Assembly (NCBI GenBank): GCA_030523425.1
Contig: JAUNIP010000002.1
Location: 1 to 64,000, forward strand
Length of the DNA: 64,000 nt
DNA from: Coriobacteriia bacterium
Lineage (GTDB): Bacteria; Actinomycetota; Coriobacteriia; Coriobacteriales; Eggerthellaceae
Direction of reading: 5' to 3'
Position numbers and translations under genes: made by a program. Below, piece after piece: positions 56,627 through 64,000 of this stretch. Numbering within the stretch: the stretch's first letter is position 1; every line of letters begins with the position of its first letter. The notes beneath the pieces are model-generated. The model was not told where the DNA came from, did not search any database, and saw nothing but the letters and a program-made list of their open reading frames with translations.

Positions 56627-57997
56627 CTACCCCAAAAACAACTTGATGGCTTGTAGTTTCCAGTCTTTGTAGGGTTGGTTGCGGAAGGGAAGGTCCAGGT
56701 AGTTGTACTTTTGCAGAATGCTCTTCGTGTGGCTGAAGGTTTCGAAGCTGTGCTTGCCGTGGTAGCTGCCCATGCCGGAAGCGCCCACGCCGCCGAAGGC
56801 CATGCGGCTGGTGGCCAGGTGCACCACGGTGTCGTTGATGCAGCCGCCGCCGAAGGGCACGTAGCGCAGGAAGCGCTGCTGGGTGGCACGATCGTTGCTG
56901 AACAGGTACAACGCCAGCGGCTTTTCGCGGCTGGTGATGAAATCCTGCGCTTCCTTGATGGTGGTGTAGGTAAGAATAGGTAGCACCGGGCCGAAGATTT
57001 CTTCCTGCATCACGGGGTCTTCGGCGTTCACGTCCACCATGATGGTGGGTTCAATCTGCAGGGTTTCGGCGTTGCCTTTGCCGCCGTAGACCACCTTCTT
57101 GGAGTCAATCAAACCCATCACGCGGTCGAAATGCTTTTGGTTGATCATGTGGCCATAGTTGGGGTTTTCGAAAGCGTTCGCACCGTACATGGTGGCCACT
57201 TCGCGACGCAATTCGGCTACGAACCGGTCCTTCACCAACGCGTCTACCAGCACATAGTCAGGCGCCACGCAGGTTTGTCCCAGGTTCAAAAACTTACCGA
57301 ATGCAATGCGGCTGGCCGCGCGGCGCACGTTGGCGTCCTTGGTGACCACGCACGGGCTTTTGCCGCCAAGCTCTAACGTTACCGGCGTAAGGTTGGCGCT
57401 TGCCTTTTCCATGACCGTGCGGCCTACGGCCACGCTGCCGGTGAAGAAGATGTAGTCCCAGCGCTGCTCAAGCAGCTGCGTGTTTTCCGCGCGGCCGCCT
57501 AACACCACATCCACGTGCCCGGGGTCGAACACTTCCTTCACCACTTGGGCAATGGCTTCGCTGGTGGCGGGGCTGTAGGCGCTCGGCTTCACCACGCAGC
57601 AGTTTCCGGCGGCAATGGCGCCAATCAGCGGCTCCATGGCCAACATGAAGGGGTAATTCCACGGGCTCATGACCAAGGTGACGCCGTAGGGTTCGGCCAC
57701 GGTGAAGTACTTGCTGTGGAAGTTGGCCAAATCGGCGCACACGCGGTGGGGCCGCGCCCATCCGCGCACATGCGCAAGTTGGTAGCTCAGTTCCGAAAGC
57801 GTCAGGCCTATTTCGCACATATAGCTTTCTTGGAAGCTTTTGCCCAGGTCAGCCTGCAGGGCTGCGACAATGTCGGCTTCGTGGCGCTGTATGGCTTCCC
57901 GCAGTTGGCGCAGCTTCTTGCAGCGGAATTCCACGGGGATGGTGGCGCCGGTTTTGAAGTAGTCGCGTTGGCGGCTTACGATGTCTTGGATGTCCAT
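56627..57997 (-). CDS. Aldehyde dehydrogenase (class 3/CALDH-like)
   Basis: The 456-residue NAD(P)-dependent enzyme oxidises aldehydes to acids. Key parts: MSPWNYPFMLAMEPLIGAIAAGNCCVVKPSA with Asn114, IFFTGSVAVGRTVMEKA, LELGGKSPCVV with Glu209, LNLGQTCVAPDY with catalytic Cys243, EEIFGPVLPILTY and FGGVGASGMGSYHGKHSFETFSHTKSIL. The length and lack of the long N-terminal oligomerisation arm fit class 3-type ALDHs (AlkH, YwdH), which act on medium-chain or aromatic aldehydes. AAGGAG lies upstream. The next gene on this strand is an alcohol dehydrogenase, so the pair may interconvert alcohol, aldehyde and acid. Confidence 0.93.
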   Translation of the reverse strand: MDIQDIVSRQRDYFKTGATIPVEFRCKKLRQLREAIQRHEADIVAALQADLGKSFQESYMCEIGLTLSELSYQLAHVRGWARPHRVCADLANFHSKYFTVAEPYGVTLVMSPWNYPFMLAMEPLIGAIAAGNCCVVKPSAYSPATSEAIAQVVKEVFDPGHVDVVLGGRAENTQLLEQRWDYIFFTGSVAVGRTVMEKASANLTPVTLELGGKSPCVVTKDANVRRAASRIAFGKFLNLGQTCVAPDYVLVDALVKDRFVAELRREVATMYGANAFENPNYGHMINQKHFDRVMGLIDSKKVVYGGKGNAETLQIEPTIMVDVNAEDPVMQEEIFGPVLPILTYTTIKEAQDFITSREKPLALYLFSNDRATQQRFLRYVPFGGGCINDTVVHLATSRMAFGGVGASGMGSYHGKHSFETFSHTKSILQKYNYLDLPFRNQPYKDWKLQAIKLFLG

Positions 57998-58040
57998 GGG
58001 TTGCTCCTTGTGGGACAGGGTGGGCGGTGCGCCGCGGGCC

Positions 58041-59240
58041 TTATGCCATCACCAGGCGGTAGATGACTTCTAGCTGCTCGGCGGTCATTTCTTTGGGAAC
58101 AGGATACAGCGGGTTGGCTTCCTTGGCCGCGCGCTTTGCCATCAGCGGAATGTCTTCGCAGCGAATACCTTCCAACTTGGTGGGAATATCCAGGCTGGCG
58201 TTCAGGTCGCGAAACCACTGGATGTAGATGCGGCTGGCTTCGGCGTCCGACGCGGCTGCGGGCGCCACGCCGCTTTCGCGTGCCAGCGCGCCCAGGCGTT
58301 TGTGGCAGCTTGTGCCGTACAGGTCCAACACGTACGGGCAGATGACCGCATTGGCCAGCCCGTGCGGTATGCCATATTGCCCGCCTAGGGAATGCGCCAC
58401 GGCGTGCACGTACCCCACGTAGGACTTGCTGAAGGCCATGCCTGCGCGGTTGGCGGCGCGTAGCATGTGCGCGCGGGCTTCCACGTCAGACCCGTCGTCA
58501 TAGGCGCGCTTCAAAAACAGGCGAATGAGCGTGACGGCTTCCACGGCGGCCGCGCGCGTTTCGGCCGTGGTGCTGCGCCCTATGTAGGCTTCCGTGGCGT
58601 GCACCAGGGCGTCTATGCCGGTGGTGCTGGTGATGTGCTTGGGCAGCCCCACGGTGGTGCGGTAGTCCAGGCATGCGTAGTGGGGGATAAGCGGGAAACT
58701 GTTGATAGGGTACTTGTAGTGCGTTTCGCCGTCGGTGATGACGGCCGCTAAGGTGGTTTCGCTGCCGGTGCCGGCGGTGGTGGGAATGGCCACGAACAGC
58801 GGCAATGGGTGCAGCACTTTCAGGATGCCGCGCATTTGCTGCACCGACTGCCACGGCTGCACCAGCCGCGCGCCGCACGCTTTCGCGCAGTCCATGGCGC
58901 TGCCGCCGCCGAAGGCTATCAGGCAGTCGCAGTTGTTTTCCAGGTACTGCGCGCGGGCGTCCTCCACGTTTTGGATGGTGGGGTTCGGCACCGTTTCGTC
59001 GAAGATCACGTAGTCCATTTGGCGCTCCACCAGCGCTTCTTTCAGGCCGTCTATCAGGCCCAATTCGTGGATGCTTTTGTCGGTGACTATCAGCGGGCAC
59101 GTTTTGCCCTTCTGCACCAGCAAATCGGCGGTTTCTTCCACGCTGGCAAGTGTTTCGGGGTCGCGGTAGGGCAGCACGGGAAGGGCCGCGCGAAATACCG
59201 TTTGATACGTGCGGCAGAACAAGGTTTTCGGTGCGTTCAT
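58041..59240 (-). CDS. Iron-containing alcohol dehydrogenase (group III)
   Basis: The 399-residue oxidoreductase starts at ATG 59240 behind AGGAG. Features: LIAFGGGSAMDCAKACGAR (NAD-binding GGGS), VAIPTTAGTGSETTLAAVITD, TGIDALVHATEAYIG (metal Asp and His), AHSLGGQYGIPHGLANAVICPYVLDLYG (second and third His). The family includes 1,3-propanediol, butanol and lactaldehyde dehydrogenases. It is 43 bp upstream of the aldehyde dehydrogenase gene and probably co-transcribed. Substrate not determined. Confidence 0.93.
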   Translation of the reverse strand: MNAPKTLFCRTYQTVFRAALPVLPYRDPETLASVEETADLLVQKGKTCPLIVTDKSIHELGLIDGLKEALVERQMDYVIFDETVPNPTIQNVEDARAQYLENNCDCLIAFGGGSAMDCAKACGARLVQPWQSVQQMRGILKVLHPLPLFVAIPTTAGTGSETTLAAVITDGETHYKYPINSFPLIPHYACLDYRTTVGLPKHITSTTGIDALVHATEAYIGRSTTAETRAAAVEAVTLIRLFLKRAYDDGSDVEARAHMLRAANRAGMAFSKSYVGYVHAVAHSLGGQYGIPHGLANAVICPYVLDLYGTSCHKRLGALARESGVAPAAASDAEASRIYIQWFRDLNASLDIPTKLEGIRCEDIPLMAKRAAKEANPLYPVPKEMTAEQLEVIYRLVMA

Positions 59241-59547
59241 AAGGCTCCTGGATGTGTGTAGCAAGGGCGGGTTGTACGTTTGTGTAGCGCGGTTATGGTA
59301 GCGGAAAAGCGCGCGCAAGGTCATTGATTTAAACAAACGGTTACGTCTGTGGTCTTGTTTGCTCGGCGAAACAGGGGCATGTTTGAAAGCCAAAAGAGGG
59401 CGCATGCTTGCCTGCGTCTTGCAGACGCGGTGCAGGCTGGGCCATCACTTGTGTGGTATTCGTTTAGTCTTTAGTTTTGTCTGGCGTTTTGCGTAGTATC
59501 CTGCAAGGAAACAACACGCCTGTAAGCACTGTGGAAACGGAGCCCCC
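59241..59547. other. Intergenic region between alcohol dehydrogenase and macrodomain genes
   Basis: This 307-bp divergent control region contains one nested hairpin: GCCTGC (59410-59415) with GCAGGC (59432-59437), and inner GTCT/AGAC. An AT-richer patch (TTGATTTAAACAAACGG near 59324-59340) may hold regulator sites. TAGTAT (about 59493) is a possible -10 for the macrodomain gene at a poor spacing from TTGTCT. No gene is seen. Confidence 0.45.
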
Positions 59548-60342
59548 ATGACCGAACTAACGCCCTTAGGACGGGTGCATCTGCTGACGAATTATCTGAT
59601 CAACGAACGCGGCAGCAAGGAATTTCTGCCAGAAGCCACCACGTTCGAAGATGCCTTTGAAGTGTTCCGTGCGTTGGTAAACGTGCGCGATCCCAAGCCC
59701 ATTCCGCAGGAATTCCTGAACGAACAAGACATCATGTTGCAGGGCATGTTGCGCCTGGAAGGCGTTACACGGGCCGTTGACCTGGAACCATGCCCCAACG
59801 ACCCCAAGATTCGCCTGTGGCGGGGCGACATAACCACGCTGGAAGCAGACGGCATAGTGAACGCCGCGAATTCTCAGCTGCTGGGTTGCTTCGTCCCCCA
59901 GCATTACTGCATAGACAACGCCATCCACACCTTCGCGGGCGTGCAGTTGCGTTTGGAATGCCACGACATCATGCAGCAGCAGGGTTTCCCCGAACCCACC
60001 GGCAAGGCGAAGGTGACCAGCGCTTATAACCTGCCTAGCACGTATGTCATCCACACGGTAGGCCCCATTGCCAACGGCAATCCCACGCCCGGGCATCGCA
60101 AAGACCTGACGAACTGCTACACCAGCTGCCTGGATGCCGCCGCCTATCACGACATGCGGTCGGTGGCGTTTTGCTGCATCAGCACCGGCGTGTTCGGCTT
60201 TCCCCAGCGCGAAGCGGCGCATATTGCGGTTGAGGCCGTGCGCGCGTGGCTGGCGGCGCACGAAAAGGCCGACATAGTGGTGGTGTTCAACGTGTATACC
60301 GAACAGGATTACGCCATCTACCAGGACATTTTGGGTGCATAG
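59548..60342 (+). CDS. Zinc-type macrodomain ADP-ribosyl hydrolase
   Basis: The 264-residue protein has an N-terminal helical region (1-90) then a macrodomain. It shows GDITTLEADGIVNAANSQLLGCFVPQHYCIDNAIHTFAGVQLRLEC, where Cys, His and Cys in the GCFxPxHxCIDNAIH segment match the zinc-binding macrodomain group. CISTGVFGFPQREAA is the ADP-ribose phosphate loop. These proteins remove ADP-ribose from proteins and are sometimes linked to SirTM/lipoylation operons; no such partner is here. Instead panE follows by 24 bp. AACGGAG precedes the ATG. Substrate unknown. Confidence 0.9.
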   Translation: MTELTPLGRVHLLTNYLINERGSKEFLPEATTFEDAFEVFRALVNVRDPKPIPQEFLNEQDIMLQGMLRLEGVTRAVDLEPCPNDPKIRLWRGDITTLEADGIVNAANSQLLGCFVPQHYCIDNAIHTFAGVQLRLECHDIMQQQGFPEPTGKAKVTSAYNLPSTYVIHTVGPIANGNPTPGHRKDLTNCYTSCLDAAAYHDMRSVAFCCISTGVFGFPQREAAHIAVEAVRAWLAAHEKADIVVVFNVYTEQDYAIYQDILGA

Positions 60343-60366
60343 GGCCGGCGCAGAAGGAGAACGCTT

Positions 60367-61314
60367 ATGAAGTACGCAATAGTGGGAAGCGGTGCCGTGG
60401 GAAGCATAATTGCTGACTACCTGGTGCAGGCAGGCAAAGAAGTGACGGCCATCGCGCGGGGCAAGCACCTGCAGGCCCTGCAAAGCAACGATGGTCTGCG
60501 CGTTATGGACCCTAACGGCCAAACGCGGCAAAGCCCGGTGCCAGCCACTGCCGCCCAAGATTACGAAGATGTGCCTGACGTGGTGTTTGTGTGCGTGAAG
60601 GACCATTCGCTGGAAAGCGTATACCCCTTCTTGGAGCGCGTGGCCACACCTGAAACCACGGTCATTCCGCTGTCGAACGTGTATGGCACGGGCGACCGCA
60701 TTCGCGCGCATTTGCTTACGGCGAAAGACGCCGAAGCGCCGCTGGTCACCTGCGGCTGCGTCTACTGCGCGGGCAACATTGAGGCCCCGGGGTTTTTGGT
60801 GAAGGATCGCGAACTGTGCCAGGTGGTTTACGGCATGCCCGAACAGCAAGACCATCTGCGCGCGCTGCCGCGACTTTCTGCCATCTGCACCGATGCCAGC
60901 CATGGCAACCTGGACTGCAAGGTGTCATCTGACATTCGCCGCGACCACCTGCGCAAGTTCGCCCACGTGGCTTCCGTGACGGCCACCGACATCATATTCG
61001 GGTGCACCATGGGCGCCATCCAGGGCATCCCCGAAGTGCGCCTGACGTTTTTCAACGCGGTTCAAGAAGTGCAGGCGGTGGCCCAGGCCATGGGCATCAA
61101 CCTGGGGGACGACCTGATAGACGGCAACAGTAAGTTGGTGGCAACCGCGCCGGCCAGCGCCACCACGTCCTGCCAACGCGACTTGGAAGCCGGGCGTCCT
61201 TCCGAAGTAAATGGCCTCATCCGCCAAGTGGTCACCTGGGGCGTGTCCTACGGCGTGCCTACCCCCGTGTTTGCCCGTGCCAGCGTGGTGGCCCGCGACC
61301 GCTTCGGCGTGTAA
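60367..61314 (+). CDS. panE: 2-dehydropantoate 2-reductase (ketopantoate reductase)
   Basis: PanE makes pantoate from ketopantoate with NADPH for coenzyme A. The 315-residue protein starts with AIVGSGAVGSIIADYLVQAGKEV (Rossmann GxGxxG), DVVFVCVKDHSLESV (Lys), VIPLSNVYGTGDRI, and in the C-terminal helical domain DIIFGCTMGAIQGIPE and ATTSCQRDLEAGRPSEVNGLIRQVVTWG (the S/T-S-M-x-x-D and E.N... motif). Family members also act on other 2-oxoacids, so it may be a paralogue. AGAAGGAGA lies upstream. Operon with the macrodomain gene. Confidence 0.9.
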   Translation: MKYAIVGSGAVGSIIADYLVQAGKEVTAIARGKHLQALQSNDGLRVMDPNGQTRQSPVPATAAQDYEDVPDVVFVCVKDHSLESVYPFLERVATPETTVIPLSNVYGTGDRIRAHLLTAKDAEAPLVTCGCVYCAGNIEAPGFLVKDRELCQVVYGMPEQQDHLRALPRLSAICTDASHGNLDCKVSSDIRRDHLRKFAHVASVTATDIIFGCTMGAIQGIPEVRLTFFNAVQEVQAVAQAMGINLGDDLIDGNSKLVATAPASATTSCQRDLEAGRPSEVNGLIRQVVTWGVSYGVPTPVFARASVVARDRFGV

Positions 61315-61359
61315 GACAGGGGTCAGCGGGGTGCTTACGGGCTGGATGACTAAAGGCCG

Positions 61360-61770
61360 CTAATCCAGCGAAATGACGTCCCAGGTTTCAATTTGCAGGC
61401 CGGGGACCCGCTTGAACTCGCGCACGTTGTTCGTGGCCAAAATGGCATTGTTGGCCAGCGCCGTTGCGGCAATCAGCACGTCGTAGGCGCCAATCCGTTC
61501 GCCGCGCTTTTCCAACATCGCGCGAATTTCGGCTGCTTTGTAGGCGCAGGCTTCGTCGAAGGGTGCCACAGCGAAGGGGGCTGCAAATGCCTGCAGCCGG
61601 GCTTCTTCCTTTTTGGGATGGGCGCTTTTCCTGACACCTGTTTCCAGTTCGTGCAACACGATGGCAGGCAGGGCGAAACTGCTGCGCGGCTGGGTGCGCA
61701 AAAACGCATAGAATTCGGGCGTGCGCCCGCGAATGAAATCGATGCAGATGCAGGAATCAAGCAGATACAT
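61360..61770 (-). CDS. vapC: VapC-type PIN-domain toxin
   Basis: The 136-residue PIN-domain ribonuclease has the acidic residues expected for Mg2+ binding: LLDSCICIDFIRG (Asp5), LHELETGVRKS (Glu), GAYDVLIAATAL (Asp) and a C-terminal ILATNNVREFKRV. VapC toxins cut tRNA or rRNA. AGGAGG lies before ATG 61770. The antitoxin stop is 8 bp upstream. Confidence 0.92.
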   Translation of the reverse strand: MYLLDSCICIDFIRGRTPEFYAFLRTQPRSSFALPAIVLHELETGVRKSAHPKKEEARLQAFAAPFAVAPFDEACAYKAAEIRAMLEKRGERIGAYDVLIAATALANNAILATNNVREFKRVPGLQIETWDVISLD

Positions 61771-61778
61771 GCGGCCTC

Positions 61779-62015
61779 CTAATCAAAAGAGGGCGCAGGG
61801 CGCAGGGTGGAAATGTCCGGGTCTTCGGGGCGCTCGAATGTGGGGTCGCTGATGGACCCGTAGGTTGCCCAAAAACTTTCTGGCCATTCGCGGGAAGCTG
61901 CGTCTTGCCTGATGAGCTTGCTTATGTAGCGAGAAAAGGAATTCCCTTGGGCGGCGGCGTTTTCGCGCGCCATGCTTTCGGTTTCTTCGTCTAAATAGAT
62001 GCATGCTTGTCCCAT
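61779..62015 (-). CDS. vapB: VapB-like antitoxin
   Basis: The 78-residue protein has an N-terminal ribbon-helix-helix-like segment (CIYLDEETESMARENAAAQGNSFSRYISKLIRQ) and a C-terminal toxin-binding tail (REWPESFWATYGSI, Pro/Asp-rich end). AAGGAGG precedes ATG 62015. A perfect 21-bp palindrome lies 14 bp upstream of the start and is the likely operator for self-repression by the complex. Confidence 0.85.
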   Translation of the reverse strand: MGQACIYLDEETESMARENAAAQGNSFSRYISKLIRQDAASREWPESFWATYGSISDPTFERPEDPDISTLRPAPSFD

Positions 62016-62028
62016 GTGCGCCTCCTTT

Positions 62029-62049
62029 TATACTATATTATATAGTATA
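62029..62049. promoter_or_regulatory. Perfect palindromic operator/promoter of vapBC
   Basis: TATACTATA (62029-62037), TTA, TATAGTATA (62041-62049): nine-base arms match perfectly. Several TATACT-type -10 boxes fall inside it, so repressor binding would block the promoter. Confidence 0.75.
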
Positions 62050-62134
62050 TCATAGCAGTGCAGAATGTGCCGCGCAGCATTGAGCTTGCAGGGTGTCTTC
62101 TGAAGTTTGACATCAGCGTTTTGTTGCTTTCGGG

Positions 62135-62140
62135 TATGCT
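62135..62140 (+). promoter_or_regulatory. -10 box of a probable leaderless transcript (DMT gene)
   Basis: TATGCT ends 7 nt before ATG 62148 and no ribosome site is present. A TTGACA at 62107-62112 is too far (22 bp) to be a normal -35. Confidence 0.4.
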
Positions 62141-62147
62141 AAGTGCC

Positions 62148-63074
62148 ATGAACAGAAACGAATGGCAGGGGAATATATGCGCGTTTGCGGGCGCCACGTT
62201 GTGGGGTCTTTCGGGCGTGTGCTCGGATTTTCTGCTTTCCGACTACGGCATGAGCGCGCTGCTGCTGACCATGGTGCGCATGGTTGCCGCCGCCGTGCTG
62301 TTTGGCATGGTGTTAGCGGTGCGGCACGGCCAGCGTGTGGCGGCCATGCTGCGTGACGCGTGGACGGTGCGCCAGGTGCTGCTGTTCGGCTGCCTGGGTT
62401 TGTTTGCCTGCCAGGCCACCTACATTTTGTCCATCGGCGCCACCAACGCGGGCACGGCCACGGTTATGCAAAGCTTAAACATTGTGTTTTGCCCGATGGT
62501 GGGGTGGTTTTTAGGCCGCGGCAGGCTTAGCTGGCAAGAAGCGGTTGGTGTGTTTTTGGCCTTCGCCAGTGTGGTGTGCATTGCCACGCAAGGCGACATC
62601 ACCAGCTTGAGCATGCCCGTGATGGGCCTGGTGTGGGGCCTGCTGAACGGCGCGTCCGAAACGTTTTATGTAATGCAGCCCAAGGCGCTGTTCGAAAAGT
62701 GGGGCAGCTTCGCCGGCACGGGGCTGGGCATGATAGCCGGCGCGGTGGTGGCGGTGTTGGTGTGGGCCGTTGCGGGGGCGGTGGACGGCGGCCTTGCCGC
62801 AGGCGCGTGGGCCCCGCAGCTTGATGCAGCCGGCTGGGTGGCGCTTGCGGTGGTGGCGGTGATAGGCACCTTCGTGTCGTTTGCCCTGTTCCTGCGTGGG
62901 GTGCATCTGGTGGGGCCGGTGCGCAGCAGCTTGTTAGGCGCCATGGAACCCATCAGCGCCGCAGTGCTTTCTGCCCTGTGGCTGGGCACGGCGTTCACCG
63001 GCTGGGACTGGCTGGGCCTGTGCCTGATGCTGGTGGTGATTGCCGTGGTCACGCTAGGCGGCGCCAAGCGATAG
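62148..63074 (+). CDS. EamA/DMT-family transporter
   Basis: The 308-residue membrane protein has ten hydrophobic segments in two EamA repeats. The first repeat begins NICAFAGATLWGLSGVCSDFL (GxxxWGxxG), the second MGLVWGLLNGASETFYVM. YILSIGATNAGTATVMQSLNIVFCPMVGWFLG and a repeat-2 GPVRSSLLGAMEPISAAVLSALWLG are typical of amino-acid or drug/metabolite exporters. ATG 62148 is chosen because TATGCT lies 7 nt ahead with no ribosome site; ATG 62136 and 62058 are alternatives. Substrate unknown. Confidence 0.9.
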   Translation: MNRNEWQGNICAFAGATLWGLSGVCSDFLLSDYGMSALLLTMVRMVAAAVLFGMVLAVRHGQRVAAMLRDAWTVRQVLLFGCLGLFACQATYILSIGATNAGTATVMQSLNIVFCPMVGWFLGRGRLSWQEAVGVFLAFASVVCIATQGDITSLSMPVMGLVWGLLNGASETFYVMQPKALFEKWGSFAGTGLGMIAGAVVAVLVWAVAGAVDGGLAAGAWAPQLDAAGWVALAVVAVIGTFVSFALFLRGVHLVGPVRSSLLGAMEPISAAVLSALWLGTAFTGWDWLGLCLMLVVIAVVTLGGAKR

Positions 63075-63173
63075 CGGTTGTTTGCAGGTGCCCCTTCGCC
63101 GTGGGGTGGCCCCGTTCGCGCAAACTTGTTGTTAAACCTTGTGCGCTACGGTGCGCACATTCGCGGCTCCTGC

Positions 63174-63179
63174 TATTAT
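63174..63179 (+). promoter_or_regulatory. -10 box of a probable leaderless transcript (P-type ATPase gene)
   Basis: TATTAT ends 7 nt before ATG 63187, the same geometry as for the DMT gene, and no ribosome site lies between. No clear -35. Confidence 0.4.
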
Positions 63180-63186
63180 GCTGCGC

Positions 63187-64000
63187 ATGGATACTTCAAC
63201 TGAAACTCAAACACCGGCAATCCAGGGCCTTACTTCTGCGGAAGTGGCCGCCCGGGTGGCCGAAGGCAAGGTAAATGCCAATGCCGACGTGCGCACGCGC
63301 ACCATCCCGCAGATTGTGCGGGACAACATCTGCACGCTGTTCAACCTGATCAACATCGTGCTGGCCGTGGCCATTTTCTGGACGGGGGCTTACCGCAACC
63401 TGCTGTTCATGGCCATCATCATTTGCAATATCGTCATCGGCATTTACCAGGAAGTGCGCTCCAAGCAAACCATCGACCGCCTAAGCGTTATCACGCAAGC
63501 GAAGGCGCACGTGCTGCGTGACGGCACCAAGCAAGAAATTGCGCTGGACCAAATTGTGCTTGACGACGTGATTTCCCTTTCCCGCGGCGACCAGGTGCCT
63601 TCCGACTGCGTGTGCTTGGACGGCAAGTGCAGCTGCAACGAAAGCTTGCTGACCGGCGAAAGCGACCTAATGCCGAAAAGCCCTGGTGACGAACTGTATT
63701 CTGGCAGCTTCGTGAGCGCCGGTGCCGTGGTGTGCCGGGTGACCGCCGTAGGTGCGGACAACTACGCCACGCGCATCAACAACGCCGCGAAGGTGTACAA
63801 GAAGACCGTTTCGGGCATCATGGATGCCCTGCGCTTCATCATCAAGCTTTCCACCTGCCTTATCATTCCGCTGGGCATCCTGATGTTTTGCAAGGAAATG
63901 TTTTTAGGCGCGGGCAACCTAAGCGAAACCATCCTGCGCACTTCGGCCGCCTTGGTGGGCATGATCCCGCAGGGCTTCATCTTGCTGACCAGCGCCGTGT
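63187..64000 (+). CDS. Cation-translocating P-type ATPase, 5' part
   Basis: The reading frame runs off the window after about 271 residues. The visible part has the cation-ATPase N-terminal helix pair (IVRDNICTLFNLINIVLAVAIFWTGAY and LFMAIIICNIVIGIYQEVRSKQTIDRLS), the actuator domain with SLSRGDQVPSDC and LLTGESDLMPK (TGES), and a helix pair IKLSTCLIIPLGILMF and LVGMIPQGFILLTSAV (M3/M4, pump-specific M4). The catalytic DKTGT lies outside the window. It resembles the CtpE/HAD-IC group of Gram-positive Ca2+ pumps; the ion cannot be set from this part. ATG 63187 is favoured; ATG 63178 overlaps its -10 box. Confidence 0.88.
   Translation, partial: MDTSTETQTPAIQGLTSAEVAARVAEGKVNANADVRTRTIPQIVRDNICTLFNLINIVLAVAIFWTGAYRNLLFMAIIICNIVIGIYQEVRSKQTIDRLSVITQAKAHVLRDGTKQEIALDQIVLDDVISLSRGDQVPSDCVCLDGKCSCNESLLTGESDLMPKSPGDELYSGSFVSAGAVVCRVTAVGADNYATRINNAAKVYKKTVSGIMDALRFIIKLSTCLIIPLGILMFCKEMFLGAGNLSETILRTSAALVGMIPQGFILLTSAV

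Noticed and set aside
59566-60903. 445-residue open frame on the minus strand opposite the macrodomain and panE genes
   Set aside because: Antisense shadow of two well-supported genes with clear motifs; its translation lacks domain character and has a composition expected from reversed codons.

Overview
The window is GC-rich (roughly 60% G+C) bacterial chromosome, densely packed. Its gene content points to an actinobacterium of the class Coriobacteriia, most likely an Eggerthellaceae-type anaerobe. The signs are an actinobacterial FHA / PP2C / FtsW-PBP / PASTA-kinase cell-wall operon, a Tad (Flp) pilus locus of Gram-positive type with no secretin gene, Tat- and lipobox-bearing surface proteins, a KTGD-type sorting tail, CCA-encoding tRNA genes and frequent GTG starts. 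The taxonomic call is inference; no rRNA gene or other decisive marker is present.

Layout. 1-7 kb: a small membrane protein, serS, a membrane-anchored protein coupled to a small cyanophycin-synthetase-N-like protein, a PLP aminotransferase, ddl, a YtxH-like and a PRC-barrel protein. 7.1-7.4 kb: the first of two copies of a 288-bp six-motif palindromic element. 7.4-16.7 kb: a DciA-like hypothetical, an excisionase-HTH/PBP-like regulator and a two-gene unit for very large surface proteins. 16.9-22.4 kb: cstA with a partner gene, tRNA-Arg, a shikimate-kinase-like gene, a DUF2207 membrane protein and tRNA-Ser. 22.4-29.9 kb: the cell-wall signalling operon fhaA-fhaB-PP2C-(ftsW::pbp fusion)-pknB. 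30.1-36.5 kb: a membrane protein and an L,D-transpeptidase-like lipoprotein, tRNA-Thr, a second Ser/Thr kinase with a polytopic membrane domain, and ackA overlapping a receiver-only response regulator. 36.6-37.9 kb: an unusual island made of tRNA-Val, a duplicated tRNA 3' end, three perfect hairpins, the second 288-bp element and a broken membrane-protein gene. 38-40.4 kb: tocopherol-cyclase-like, DUF1847 and universal stress proteins. 40.7-50.8 kb: the Tad pilus operon with several small pilin/TadE-like genes, ending in a DUF192 gene split by an in-frame TGA. 50.8-64 kb: ModE-like regulator, thrC, an AT-rich promoter island, a 2-hydroxyacid dehydrogenase, mnmA, a class-I glutamine amidotransferase-like hydrolase, aldehyde and Fe-type alcohol dehydrogenases, a zinc-macrodomain gene with panE, a VapBC-type pair with a perfect operator palindrome, a DMT exporter and the start of a P-type ATPase that runs off the end.

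How it fits together. Much of the window concerns the envelope: precursor synthesis (ddl), polymerisation and cross-linking (FtsW-PBP), crosslink remodelling (L,D-transpeptidase-like), phospho-signalling on these (PASTA kinase, PP2C, two FHA proteins), large surface proteins and a pilus. The most unusual signal is non-coding. Two elements 29,825 bp apart carry three direct and three inverted copies of a GTGAACGAA core at exactly the same internal spacing (63, 41, 54, 52, 41 bp), although the DNA between the cores has diverged. Matching arms within each copy suggest it is maintained as a structured DNA/RNA or as a nucleoprotein site.
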